From contig SIBH01000003.1 in NCBI GenBank assembly GCA_009695285.1, forward strand, positions 1-52,154: a stretch of DNA of 52,154 bases. Reading direction: 5' to 3'. The stretch comes from Pedosphaera sp. Its GTDB lineage: Bacteria; Verrucomicrobiota; Verrucomicrobiia; Limisphaerales; SIBH01. Under the pieces are notes generated by a model. The model was not told the DNA's origin. It was given only the letters and a program-made list of their open reading frames with translations, and did no database searches. How positions within the stretch are numbered: position 1 is the stretch's first letter; every line of letters begins with the position of its first letter. A program made the position numbers and the translations under genes. Below are positions 25,808 through 34,763 of the stretch, one piece after another.

Positions 25808-26698
25808 ATGAAGTTTATTCGCGACATTCACGCCGCCAAAAAAGCCGCCGGCCAGCCGGTGGTTTCCTTCGAGTTCTTTCCGCCCAAGACCGACGAGGGC
25901 GACCGCAACCTCCTCGAGAAAACCGTCCCCGCCCTGCTGCGGCTCAAGCCGGATTACTGTTCCGTCACCTACGGCGCGGGCGGCAGCACGCGCGACAAGA
26001 CGCTGATGATCGTGGACCGCATCCAGCGCGAGCACAGCCTCACCGCCATGTCGCACCTCACCTGCGTCAACGCCACGAAGGGGGAATTGCGCGCCGTCAT
26101 CGAACAGGCCCGCGCGCTCGGCATCAAAAACATCCTCGCGCTGCGCGGCGATCCGCCCGGCGGCAACGGCGAATTTCAAAAGACGCCCGGTGGCTTCGAG
26201 TTCTCGCGTGAACTGGTCGCCTTCCTCAAGGAACTGGGCGGCTTCTCCATCGGCACCGCCGGTTTTCCCGAAGGCCACATCGCCTGCACGGAGGGCCGCG
26301 AGGTGGACTGGCGGCGGCTGCAGGAGAAGATCGACGCCGGCGCGGATTTCGTGCTCACGCAATTGTTCTTCGACAACGCCGACTTCTACCGGTTCCGCGA
26401 CCATCTCACCAAGCTCGGTGTCACGGTGCCGATCTGCCCCGGCATCATCCCGATCATGTCCACATCGCAGATCAAGCGGTTCACCGCGCTCTGCGGCTCC
26501 AAGCTCCCGTCCCCGCTGCTGGCGAAGCTCGAAACGCTCGGCGACAGCGACGAGGCCGCGACCGCCTACGGCATCGACTACGCCACCGCGCAGTGCGCCG
26601 ACCTGCTGAAGAACGGCACGCCCGGCATTCATTTCTACACGCTGAACAAGCCGCACTCGACCACGGCCATCGTGAAGAACCTCGGGCTGGCGGCGTGA
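25808..26698 (+). CDS. metF: 5,10-Methylenetetrahydrofolate reductase
   Basis: 296-residue flavoenzyme that makes 5-methyltetrahydrofolate for methionine synthesis. Signatures are VSFEFFPPKTDEGD (with the catalytic Glu), YCSVTYGAGGSTRDKT, MSHLTCVN, and NILALRGDPP; the length is that of bacterial MetF. The start ATG 25808 gives the expected N-terminus. Its TGA stop overlaps the GTG start of the next gene (GTGA), showing coupling. No SAM riboswitch or other leader is present in the short upstream gap, which is filled by a repeat. Confidence 0.97.
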   Translation: MKFIRDIHAAKKAAGQPVVSFEFFPPKTDEGDRNLLEKTVPALLRLKPDYCSVTYGAGGSTRDKTLMIVDRIQREHSLTAMSHLTCVNATKGELRAVIEQARALGIKNILALRGDPPGGNGEFQKTPGGFEFSRELVAFLKELGGFSIGTAGFPEGHIACTEGREVDWRRLQEKIDAGADFVLTQLFFDNADFYRFRDHLTKLGVTVPICPGIIPIMSTSQIKRFTALCGSKLPSPLLAKLETLGDSDEAATAYGIDYATAQCADLLKNGTPGIHFYTLNKPHSTTAIVKNLGLAA

Positions 26699-27045
26699 AG
26701 GTGAAGATTTACGTTTACGAGAAATGCGGCACCTGCCGCCGCGCGCTGCAATTCCTCCAGTCGCGCAAGGTGCCATTCACCGCCATCCCGATTCGCGAAC
26801 AGCCGCCGACCAGGGCCGAGTTGCGCCGGATGCTCGACATTTACGGCGAAGAAATTCGCAAGCTGTTCAACACCTCCGGCCTGGATTACCAAGCGCAAAA
26901 TCTGAAGGACAAGCTGCCGAAACTCACCACCGACGAAGCGCTCGCGCTGCTCGCCGGCAACGGCAATCTCGTGAAGCGTCCGTTCGTGCTGACGGACCAG
27001 AGCGGGCGGGTTGGATTCAAGGAGGAGGAGTGGGAGAAGTTCTGA
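26695..27045 (+). CDS. ArsC/Spx-family thioredoxin-fold protein
   Basis: 116-residue protein of the arsenate-reductase-like family. The redox motif is CGTC (Cys11-Cys14) in VYEKCGTCRRALQFL, followed by the usual PIREQPPTRAELRRML and a late KRPFVLTDQSGRVGF. The CxxC form is as in Spx/MgsR or YffB rather than the single-cysteine ArsC. It may be a thiol reductase; the substrate is unknown. It starts with GTG at 26695, overlapping the metF stop, and is probably cotranslated. It ends 21 bases from a convergent gene. Confidence 0.85.
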   Translation: MKVKIYVYEKCGTCRRALQFLQSRKVPFTAIPIREQPPTRAELRRMLDIYGEEIRKLFNTSGLDYQAQNLKDKLPKLTTDEALALLAGNGNLVKRPFVLTDQSGRVGFKEEEWEKF

Positions 27046-27066
27046 GCCGGCGATTCTGGGGGCCTT

Positions 27067-27840
27067 TCACCCCTTGAGCTTCCGCGCCAGTTTTTTCGCG
27101 CGACCCAGCCAGACGCGGTCACGCCGGCGCTGAAACGCCGGAGCAAGCGCGTCGTCGGCCAGCACTTCCTGAATCTCGATCCGTGCCAGGTCCCACTGCT
27201 GCCGCGCGGCGCACAGCTCGGCGAGTTGCACGCGGGCGCGGGCGTAGGCATGATTTTCCAGGAGGCACCGCCAGACGCCGATGGCAGCGTCCGTTTCGCC
27301 GAGCGCGGTGAGCGTTTCGGCCAGCGCCATCAGGCTGTAGCCGTATTCGTGCTTCGCGTCCTGCAGGCAGACGCCTTCCAGGAGCGGACGCGCCTCGGCC
27401 AGCTTGTTCTGGCGGAGCAGGCACTGGCCGAGATGCGAGCGGATGTCGAGGTCCTGCGGGTCGCGTGCCTGCGCGGCGCGGTAGCTGGCCTCGGCCAGCG
27501 CGAGCCGGCCGCGCTGAAAATAAATGTCGCCGAGCTGGAGATGATGATGCGGCTTGTCGAGGTGATGAATCTGCGCCTGCAGCTCCTTGATCCGCCGGCG
27601 GTCATGCGCGCCGGGCAGTTCAAAGCCGCGCGTGGCCGAAGGGGCGTTGCGATAGACCATGAAGAAATACCAGAGCGCGGCGAAGACCGAGAAAACGAGG
27701 ATGATAAAGAACCAGACCCACTCCCTCCGCCGGAAGGCGTCCACCAGCATCCAGATTTGAAACGCCACCGGCAGCCAGAAATAAGGCGACAAAATCAGGT
27801 CCGACAGGTCAGCCAGGCTGGAGGGGATGAAGGCGAGCAT
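27067..27840 (-). CDS. Membrane-anchored TPR protein
   Basis: 257 residues. Two closely spaced transmembrane segments near the N-terminus (about 18-33 and 39-60, with WVWFFIILVFSVFAALWYFF) are followed by a soluble domain of at least four TPR-like repeats (HHHLQLGDIYFQRGRLALAE, then ARDPQDLDIRSHLGQCLLRQ, and so on) ending in a basic tail RAKKLARKLKG. The start at ATG 27840 was chosen because the frame upstream lies in the alkaline phosphatase gene. It begins four bases after the phosphatase stop, so it is the second gene of that unit. It may be a cytoplasmic membrane scaffold. Confidence 0.85.
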   Translation of the reverse strand: MLAFIPSSLADLSDLILSPYFWLPVAFQIWMLVDAFRRREWVWFFIILVFSVFAALWYFFMVYRNAPSATRGFELPGAHDRRRIKELQAQIHHLDKPHHHLQLGDIYFQRGRLALAEASYRAAQARDPQDLDIRSHLGQCLLRQNKLAEARPLLEGVCLQDAKHEYGYSLMALAETLTALGETDAAIGVWRCLLENHAYARARVQLAELCAARQQWDLARIEIQEVLADDALAPAFQRRRDRVWLGRAKKLARKLKG

Positions 27841-27844
27841 GGCC

Positions 27845-29500
27845 TCAGGCCAGTTTGTAGGCCTCGGTGTTCTCCACGTCGCCGGCCTCGCGCCCGACCT
27901 GGGCGGTGAGCGGCGCGGTCGGGTTTTTGAAATCAATGCCCGCCAGCGCGGTGTAGTGATGGAAGACGTCCACGTTCTCGACAAAGCCCCGGAACAATTC
28001 CGCGCCCGGCCCGAGCGCGATCAGCGGCACGTAGTCGGCCGTGTGCGCGTTGCCCGTCCAGCCGATGCCGTAAAAGTTGCCGAGCAACTGGCCCAACTGC
28101 GACATTTCGTTGTTCATGATCTCGTACATCGCGTGTCCCTTCTGGCTCAGAAACGGGATCAGCCATTCGGAGCGGCGCTGCGAAACTTTGCAGCCGGTCA
28201 GCTCCGGGAGAATCTGCATGATTTCCTTGTAGGTGGGAATCTGCTCCTTCGGCTTGGGCGGCTCGCCCGGCTTGACCGGCGGTTTCACCGGCGGCGGCTT
28301 GACCGCCGGCGGTTCGTCGGGATTCTCCGTGGCCTGGGCGGCCTGGCTGGCGACAAACCCGCCTTCGTCTGCGTCGGACTTGTCGGCGGCGGGATCCACG
28401 GCCACCTTGGTTTTTTTCAGATGCTTGATGATTTCCGGGAAGGAGCATTTGACCTTTTTCACGTTGGCAAAATGCGTGGAGCTGTCGCAGTAAAGATTGC
28501 CCGTGCCGTTCAGGGCCATGTTGCCGTTGCCGTGGTCGGTGGTGACGGTGATGAGGGTGTCGGGATTTTTTTGCTGAAACTCGAGGCAGGCCTCGAGCGC
28601 CTCGTCAAACGCGATCATGTCGTGCAGCGCGGCGGCCGCGTCGCTATTGTGGCAGGCGTGATCCACCAACCCGCCCTCCACCTGGAGGATGAAATGGCTC
28701 TCCTTGCCCAGCCAGCCGAGCGCGGCGCGCGTCATCACCGCCAGGGTGGGGACTTTCGCGACAAGCTTGGGATCGGCGAAGTGGTCGATGGTGTAGGGCA
28801 GATGGCTCGAGGAGAAGGTGCCGAGCCAGCGCTGGTCGTTCGAGGCGGCCTTCAGTTCATCCAGCGTCTCCATCACCGTGTAGCCGGCGGTCACGAAATC
28901 CTTTTTCAAATTACGCTTGTCCCGGCGCTTGGCGGGGTCGAAAAAGATTTTTCCGCCACCGAGCAGCACCTCGATCTTGCGCTCCAGGTACTGCGCGGCG
29001 ATGGCCGTGCCGGTGTCGCGGTTGTCCACGCTGGCGGCGAAGCCGGCGGGGGTGGCGTGGGTGATCTCGGTGGTGGTGACCAGCCCGCGTTTCCAGCCCA
29101 GCTCGCCGAACAGTTCGTAGAGCGTCTTGAGCTTTTTTTTGCCGGGAAGCTGGTTGATCACGCCGTTGACCACGCGCGAGCCGCTACCCCAGCTCGAGGC
29201 CGCGGCGGAGGAGTCGGTCACCAGCGAGTTGAGCGAGCGCATGTTCATCAAGGCTGGGACGGCGGCGGGATTCTTATACATCTCCATCCAGGCCAGACCT
29301 CGTTTGCGGGTCAGGCGTGAAAAGGCGTCGGCCATGGTGAGGGTGCCCATGCTCATGCCGTCGGCGACGAGTTGGATGATGTGGCGCGGCTTCTGGCCGG
29401 GAATGGCGTGGAGTTCGCCGGCGGAACGGGCGAGATGGGGAAAGCCCGCGACGGCGGAGACGACGGCGGAGCTTTGCAAAAAACGGCGGCGGCTAATCAT
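27845..29500 (-). CDS. Alkaline phosphatase, Tat-exported
   Basis: 551-residue member of the alkaline phosphatase family. A twin-arginine signal (SRRRFLQSS at residues 3-11) opens the protein. Metal and catalytic motifs are visible: QLVADGMSMGTLT, the nucleophile serine in VTDSSAAASSWGSG, TTEITHATPAGF, ILQVEGGLVDHACHNSD and TVTTDHGNGN. It releases phosphate from monoesters in the periplasm. A Pro/Lys-rich insertion of about 40 residues (about 390-425, with PPVKPPVKPGEPPKPK) separates two blocks of the C-terminal half and is not typical. The start was set at ATG 29500, where the Tat signal begins. The downstream TPR membrane gene starts four bases after its stop. Confidence 0.93.
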   Translation of the reverse strand: MISRRRFLQSSAVVSAVAGFPHLARSAGELHAIPGQKPRHIIQLVADGMSMGTLTMADAFSRLTRKRGLAWMEMYKNPAAVPALMNMRSLNSLVTDSSAAASSWGSGSRVVNGVINQLPGKKKLKTLYELFGELGWKRGLVTTTEITHATPAGFAASVDNRDTGTAIAAQYLERKIEVLLGGGKIFFDPAKRRDKRNLKKDFVTAGYTVMETLDELKAASNDQRWLGTFSSSHLPYTIDHFADPKLVAKVPTLAVMTRAALGWLGKESHFILQVEGGLVDHACHNSDAAAALHDMIAFDEALEACLEFQQKNPDTLITVTTDHGNGNMALNGTGNLYCDSSTHFANVKKVKCSFPEIIKHLKKTKVAVDPAADKSDADEGGFVASQAAQATENPDEPPAVKPPPVKPPVKPGEPPKPKEQIPTYKEIMQILPELTGCKVSQRRSEWLIPFLSQKGHAMYEIMNNEMSQLGQLLGNFYGIGWTGNAHTADYVPLIALGPGAELFRGFVENVDVFHHYTALAGIDFKNPTAPLTAQVGREAGDVENTEAYKLA

Positions 29501-29581
29501 GGTCGTGGAATTAAGCACGGGGCCGGGCGCGGGTAAATAACATTTCCACGCGTCGGCAAGGGGGCATCTGAACACAGTTCT

Positions 29582-29689
29582 TAGTGGCGCAGCCGTCCCG
29601 GCTGTGTCCCCGGGCGTCTCGTCCGTGAACTCGGGGAGGGAATGAGGGGCGAGACGCCCCAGCAGACAGGCGGGACGCCTGCCCCACTA
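29582..29689. repeat. Intergenic inverted repeat
   Basis: Arms 29582-29604 (TAGTGGCGCAGCCGTCCCGG...) and 29667-29689 (...GCCTGCCCCACTA) are complementary at 19 of 23 positions. The spacer contains GGGCGTCTCGTCC and GGGGCGAGACGCCCC, a second complementary pair. It lies in the 287-base gap between the phosphatase start and the broken nucleotidyltransferase gene; nothing else is seen there. Confidence 0.75.
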
Positions 29690-29787
29690 CGGAATCGGAT
29701 CGCGGCCCCTTCAGATTCAAGAACAGTGTCCAGATGCGCCCGCAAGGGTGAGGACGTGACCGGAGAGGAATCACGAAGAGCGTCCCA

Positions 29788-30591
29788 TCAAATCTTCCCA
29801 GAGACATTTCCGCCCTCGGGCATCAGTTGGCCGGCCCCGCGCAGCACTTTCAGCCGGCGGATGATGTCGCGCCAATACTGGCGGTCGGCCAGTTGCAGCT
29901 CGGAGATTCGAGATTGGAATGCTGCCCCCACGCGCATCTCCACGGTTTTCGGCACCTCGCCGTCCGCCAGAAACTGCCGGCCAAACTCCCCCACCTCCCG
30001 GTGGAACTGCCCGGTGGCGACGGCAACGGCGGCGGGGTGTTCCGTGAAGAAGACCGCCAACTCCGGGAGCGTATAAATGTTTTGCAGCGCCCAAAGAAAA
30101 TCGGCGGCGGGCGGCGCGCCCTCCGGCTGATCGAACCAGGCGAGCGCGAGCTTGCTGATGATGGGGTAGTCTTCCAGACGTTGCGTTTTCTTCAGTTCCA
30201 CGAGGGGCTTGATGCCGATGGTGCGAATCGTCCCCCACTCGGTTTCCATCAGTCGCGCCGTGGCCGATGCCTGGGCGAACGAACCCGCGCGCCGCGGACG
30301 GCCCATCACGTCCAGAAAAATTTCGCCCGCCTCGCCGGCGAGCAGGATAAAGTGAAAGCCGTGCCCTTGCTGAAGATGTTCGGACGTGAGCGGCGGGGTG
30401 AGCTTGTAGTAACATGCCCGGCTCTCACCCAGAGCCGCGAGGAAACGATCCCGTTTTTCTTCCGTCGGGTTGATCCAGAGATCGATGTCCTCGGAAAATA
30501 TCGCCGCGCCGTAAAGGACGGTGGCCTAGCCGCTGATGCGCAGATGCTCGACGCCGTTTCGATCAAGGCTTTGGAAAAAGTTTGCGATCAT
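29788..30591 (-). pseudogene. Nucleotidyltransferase-like gene broken by an amber codon
   Basis: From ATG 30591 the minus strand reads MIANFFQSLDRNGVEHLRIS, then TAG at 30528-30526, then continues in the same frame to 29788 for about 245 residues. The part around the stop is the nucleotidyltransferase active site (HLRISG-stop-ATVLYGAA, then SEDIDLWINPTEE, with the metal-binding DxD as DID), and a later ELKKTQRLEDYPIISKLAL is typical of this group. A CAG (Gln) codon in place of TAG would restore the usual GGQA-type motif. Without readthrough only a protein from a later start, lacking the catalytic part, could be made. It overlaps the small gene upstream by 29 bases. Such pairs resemble toxin-antitoxin modules. 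Confidence 0.8.
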
Positions 30592-30781
30592 GCACGGCTT
30601 TCAAGCCGGGCAGCCGCGAACGCATCTGCCAGCTGCGCCGCAGCCGTTCGCGGGGAGTCAGGCGCCGCCAGATTTCCGTCTTGTAGGGCGAGACCGCCTC
30701 GCCCGGCTTCAGGGGCGCGGGGGTGGCATCAACCTAGTGCTGGATGGCTTCGGGGTGGCCGATGATGGCAACGATAGCCAT
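30563..30781 (-). pseudogene. Small partner gene of the nucleotidyltransferase, also with an amber codon
   Basis: A 72-codon frame from ATG 30781: MAIVAIIGHPEAIQH, TAG at 30736-30734, then an uninterrupted stretch with WRRLTPRERLRRSWQMRSRL and the ending VHDRKLFPKP before TGA at 30565. From memory, the arginine-rich middle and the HDxKLFPKP ending are the mark of a small protein commonly encoded just ahead of this nucleotidyltransferase type. The stop could be undone by one base (TAG to CAG). The frame overlaps the nucleotidyltransferase start. By position it would be the antitoxin or regulator, but this is inference. Confidence 0.65.
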
Positions 30782-30876
30782 TGTTAGCATCGAATCAAAC
30801 TCAATTCCGGAATCGGCTGAAGAATGCTCCATCCAGCGGGCTTCATCCGGTTGGTTCGGGATTGGAGCCGTGGAAA

Positions 30877-32112
30877 TTATTTCCGCATCCAGCCGCCCAG
30901 TCCCTGCCGCTGATAATAGCGGTAGGCCCGTTCACCCAGCGCCTCGCGCACCGCCTGCTCCGTCTCGTCGCCCAGCGCCTGCAAGGTCGCCGTCTTCTGG
31001 GCCAGCGTCAGATTCGGACTGGTCACCAGGGCCACGCGCTGCTCCTGCACCAGCCGCTTGTAATCGTAAACCTCCAGCGCCCGGCTCGCGGGCAGTTGAA
31101 AGCGCGCCGCCGCCACGCTCAACCCGCGATAGTCCGCGTCCTGCGCGCGCGCGTATTCCGCGTAACGCGCCTCGCCCAGTTTGGCGCGGATCGCCGCCGA
31201 CAACGCTTCCCCGGACTGCGCCCGCTTCTCCCGCGCCGCCGGGTCCGCCGGCTCGCCCTGGCCCCAGGTGTCGTCAAAACTTTTCTGCAGCTTGAAGAGC
31301 GTGAGAAACTCCTCCTCCGTCGCGTTCATGCCGAAGAGCGAATCGCGCACCGCGTAGGCCGTGGGCGACATCCGCAGCTCGTACTGCTGCAACTCCTCCG
31401 GCGAAAGCGCGGCGGCGATCTCCGTGGCGCGCTGCTGCTGGATTTGCCGCAGCCGGGCGTGGTCCTCGTCGGTCAACGATTCGCCCTCCTCCCAGACCTT
31501 CTCGCGCACCGCCAGCTCCTCGTTCGCGGATTTTTCCACGGCGATGCGGACGCGGCTACGCTTGTCGTCCGGCAGAAAATCGAGCCGCCGCCCATAATAA
31601 TCTTCCTGCCCCAAAACCTTCTGCCGCTCGGCGACCAGATCGACGCCCATCAACTGCGAGATCACGTTTCGCTTTTCAAAATCAATGGACTGTTGCTGGC
31701 GCTGCGACTCCCGCTGGTCGAGGCTGCTCCACAATTCCTTCTCCTCCGACTGCCAGTAGGGCGGATCCTTCCGGCCCGGCGCGGCCGCCCGCAGGCGCGG
31801 CGCGAGCAGCTTGTCCACGTCGGCGATGATGATGTCGCGGATGGTCTGCTCCGGGCAGCCGATGGACCGCAGTCGCTTGATGTAGGTGCGGTAGTCCTCG
31901 GACTCCAACTGGCTCCAATGAAAATCATTCGTGCGCGTGACCGTCACGATTCTCTTTTCGACTGCAGGCGGGGCCGGGATGATGGCCGGCGCGGTCGGGA
32001 CCGGCGCGGCGGCCTTTTCTGTGTCCGCCAGCTTTTTGACCAGATAAGCGACCGCGCCCATCCAGACCAGGTTCAGCAGGAGCAGGCTGGTCGTGGATTT
32101 TGACAATTTCAT
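30877..32112 (-). CDS. Membrane-anchored helical protein of unknown function
   Basis: 411 residues from ATG 32112. A single transmembrane segment (about 9-26, TSLLLLNLVWMGAVAYLV) and a Pro/Ala-rich linker (about 35-52) precede a long, charged, mostly helical domain rich in Glu, Gln and Arg, with likely coiled-coil stretches (ESQRQQQSIDFEKRN, then HARLRQIQQQRATEIAAALS). One repeated theme is LSPEELQQYELRMSPTAYAV near the middle. I recall proteins of this layout from Verrucomicrobiota, without assigned function. The domain probably lies outside the cytoplasm. The upstream gap of 264 bases, which holds a repeat, separates it from the divergent metallohydrolase gene. Confidence 0.8.
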   Translation of the reverse strand: MKLSKSTTSLLLLNLVWMGAVAYLVKKLADTEKAAAPVPTAPAIIPAPPAVEKRIVTVTRTNDFHWSQLESEDYRTYIKRLRSIGCPEQTIRDIIIADVDKLLAPRLRAAAPGRKDPPYWQSEEKELWSSLDQRESQRQQQSIDFEKRNVISQLMGVDLVAERQKVLGQEDYYGRRLDFLPDDKRSRVRIAVEKSANEELAVREKVWEEGESLTDEDHARLRQIQQQRATEIAAALSPEELQQYELRMSPTAYAVRDSLFGMNATEEEFLTLFKLQKSFDDTWGQGEPADPAAREKRAQSGEALSAAIRAKLGEARYAEYARAQDADYRGLSVAAARFQLPASRALEVYDYKRLVQEQRVALVTSPNLTLAQKTATLQALGDETEQAVREALGERAYRYYQRQGLGGWMRK

Positions 32113-32190
32113 CGGACGGAGGGTAAACCAAAAGCGGCGGTGGTGAACACTGATTAGTGAACCTGGCCGCGCCGCCACCCGCGAAGTTTG

Positions 32191-32307
32191 GTAGTGGTCC
32201 AGTTTGGGGTTCGCAGACAATGGCGGAGCGCCGAGCATTGCTCGGCCTGAGAAAAAACCCGCACGACCACGCCGAGCAATGCTCAGCGCTCCAAACTGTA
32301 CCACCAC
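32191..32307. repeat. Double inverted repeat with GGAGCGC head
   Basis: The outer arms 32191-32207 (GTAGTGGTCCAGTTTGG) and 32291-32307 pair at 15 of 17 positions. The inner arms 32225-32246 (GGAGCGCCGAGCATTGC...) and 32271-32292 pair at all but one of 22. Each inner arm is itself a hairpin (GCCGAGC/GCTCGGC). It lies between two divergent genes and may affect both promoters. Confidence 0.85.
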
Positions 32308-32376
32308 CCGAAGTTGAGGTTTGCCGCGCCGCGCCGCTTTCTGCTAACATTTAATCAATTCAACCTTGGATTGCTT

Positions 32377-34626
32377 ATGAACATTCATCGTCCTTCCGTT
32401 TCGATTCTTCTCGCCGTCGCGTTCGCGCTGGTCCCGCCGGCGCGCGGCGCGGAACTGCCCCTCGTCGTCGGCGTGGAACTCCAACCGTTCGCGGCGCAGG
32501 TTGTCCGGTTGCGCGAGGCGCTGGAGTCGCTCGGCGTGCCGTTGAGCGCGGCGGATCGGCAGGCGCTGGAGGAGGCGGAGGCGATGACGGACGCGGCCGC
32601 CGCCGGCGCGCGCCTCCAGAAAATTCTCGATCCGCATTGCCTGTTCAGCGTTTCGATCAACCCGGAGATGCGCGTGAAGGTGGCGCCGGGGCCGGCGAAG
32701 GCGGAACTGGACGAGCAGGGCTGGCGGACGTTTCTGGTGAAGGTGGCCAACGAATCCGGCACCACGGCGGCGTTGAAGGCGGACAGCCCCAACGCGCGAC
32801 GCCTGGCCGGTTCGACCGCCGCCGAGGCAGCGGGGCGCTGGCTGGATCTGGCGATGTTTGATGCGCCACCGCTCAAGCCTGCCTTGAGCGGCCTCGCGCT
32901 GGAGTATCGGATCATCCAGCTTTACAGCCGGGACGCGGGGAAGCGCGAGGCGAAGATCACCTTTAACGTGGGGCAGGGGACGCAGGACCTCGGCTTCCGC
33001 AACGAGGCGGATGTCCTCTTTGCAGCGAAGCCGGTGCGTGTGCTCAAGTGGCGGGTGCTCGATGAAAACGGCAGGCCCGCGATGGCCAGTTTCGTGATCA
33101 AGGACCAGCAGGGGCGTCTTTACCCGGCGCAGGGCAAGCGGCTCGCGCCGGACTTTCCATTTCAGCAGCAGATTTACCGCGGTGACGGCGAGTTGCTGAA
33201 ACTGCCGGACGGCGATTACACCGTGGAATTTTCGCGCGGCCCGGAATCACTCGTGAAGACGAGCCGGCTCACGGTCAATGCGCGGACGGTGGTGCCGGAG
33301 TTTCGCGTCGAGCGCTGGGTGGACCCGGCGAAGTTCGGCTGGTGGTCGGGCGATCATCACATTCACGCGGCGGGCTGTGCGCATTACGTGAAGCCGACCG
33401 AGGGCGTGCTGGCCGAGGACATGATCCGGCACATCATGGGCGAGGACTTGAAGATCGGCGCAAACCTGACGTGGGGGCCGTGCTTTGATTTTCAGAAGCA
33501 ATTTTTCTGCGGCGCGGTGGACAAGGTTTCCCAGTATCCATACCTGCTGCGCTATGACATCGAGGTGTCCGGCTTCGGCTCGCATCAGAGCGGGCATCTC
33601 TGCCTGCTGCGGCTCAAGGAGCAGATGTATCCGGGCGGCCTGTCAAAGGATCATTGGCCGACGCTCGGATTGAACACGCTGAAGTGGGCCAAGAAGCAGG
33701 GCGCGATCACTGGCCCGGCCCATTCCGGCAGCGGCATTCAGGTGGGACGGGAGTTGCCCACGTTCATCGTCCCGAGGTACGACGGCATCGGGGCGAATGA
33801 GTTCATCGTGGACATCACGCACCAAGTGCCCGGACCGGATGGCAAACTTGTCCCGGCCATCGACTTTATCTCCACGGTGGACACGGATCCCGTGGCGGAA
33901 TTGAACATGTGGTACCACAGCCTGAACGCGGGCTTTCGTGTGCGCGCCAGCGGCGAGACGGATTTCCCCTGCATCTACGGCGAGCGCGTCGGCCTTGGGC
34001 GCAGCTACGTGAAGCTGGACGGCAAACTCAACTATGACGACTGGTGCGAAGGCATCCGGCTCGGCCGCACCTACGTTAGCGACGGCTTCAGCCACCTGAT
34101 TGATTTCAAGGTGAACGACGTGGCCGTGGGCGAGAGGGGCAGTGAACTGCGCGCCGACCAGCCGGTGGTCATACGCGCCACGGCAAAAGTCTCCGCGTGG
34201 CTGGACGAGAGACCAAACTTGGTCGCGCGAAAACGTTTTCAGTGGCAGATCGAAAAGGCGCGCATCGACGAGACGCGGACGGTGCCCATTGAACTGATCG
34301 TGAACGGCCAGTCGGTGGCCCGGAAGGAGTTCCTGGCGGACGGCACACTGCGGGAGGTTTCTTTCGACGCGAAGATCGAGCGCAGCAGTTGGGTGGCCTT
34401 GCGGATTCTGCCTTCGGCGCACTCGAACCCGATCTTCGTCCTGGTGGACGGAAAACCGGTGCGCGCTTCAAAGCGCAGCGTCGAGTGGTGCCTCAAGGGT
34501 GTGGAGCAGTGCTGGTCGCAGAAGCAGCGCTTCATCAAGCCGGCGGAGATGGAGGACGCGAAGCTGGCCTACGCCCACGCGCGCGAGACCTACACGAAAC
34601 TGCTCGGCGAGTGCGTGGTGGAGTAG
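32377..34626 (+). CDS. Secreted CehA/McbA-family metallohydrolase
   Basis: 749 residues. A signal peptide (about 1-24, SVSILLAVAFALVPPARGAE) is followed by a long N-terminal part without clear family features, then the PHP-like metal-binding domain opened by WWSGDHHIHAAGCAHY (about 320-336), with GPAHSGSG and further His/Asp residues. The family includes CehA, a carbaryl hydrolase, and McbA, so hydrolysis of an ester, amide or phosphate is possible; the true substrate is unknown. The last 250 residues are beta-rich. The start at ATG 32377 has the signal peptide right after it; the frame is open a further 21 codons upstream. It ends in TAG and converges with the next gene. Confidence 0.85.
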   Translation: MNIHRPSVSILLAVAFALVPPARGAELPLVVGVELQPFAAQVVRLREALESLGVPLSAADRQALEEAEAMTDAAAAGARLQKILDPHCLFSVSINPEMRVKVAPGPAKAELDEQGWRTFLVKVANESGTTAALKADSPNARRLAGSTAAEAAGRWLDLAMFDAPPLKPALSGLALEYRIIQLYSRDAGKREAKITFNVGQGTQDLGFRNEADVLFAAKPVRVLKWRVLDENGRPAMASFVIKDQQGRLYPAQGKRLAPDFPFQQQIYRGDGELLKLPDGDYTVEFSRGPESLVKTSRLTVNARTVVPEFRVERWVDPAKFGWWSGDHHIHAAGCAHYVKPTEGVLAEDMIRHIMGEDLKIGANLTWGPCFDFQKQFFCGAVDKVSQYPYLLRYDIEVSGFGSHQSGHLCLLRLKEQMYPGGLSKDHWPTLGLNTLKWAKKQGAITGPAHSGSGIQVGRELPTFIVPRYDGIGANEFIVDITHQVPGPDGKLVPAIDFISTVDTDPVAELNMWYHSLNAGFRVRASGETDFPCIYGERVGLGRSYVKLDGKLNYDDWCEGIRLGRTYVSDGFSHLIDFKVNDVAVGERGSELRADQPVVIRATAKVSAWLDERPNLVARKRFQWQIEKARIDETRTVPIELIVNGQSVARKEFLADGTLREVSFDAKIERSSWVALRILPSAHSNPIFVLVDGKPVRASKRSVEWCLKGVEQCWSQKQRFIKPAEMEDAKLAYAHARETYTKLLGECVVE

Positions 34627-34763
34627 GGGTTTGGCTCGTACACAACGGGCGGGCAGACGAGGTTACAGCCCAGAGGGAGAAACGCAGCTGCCCGCCGGAA
34701 CGCAGCGGAGATGGAAAAACCGGGCGCTAACATCGGTTCTCCAACACTCGACATTTGCCCGGC

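Noticed and set aside
17202-30736. Reassignment of TAG to an amino acid
   Set aside because: Four in-frame TAG codons occur, but TAG also ends trpE, hisI, the cupin gene and the metallohydrolase gene exactly where the families end. So it is a normal stop.
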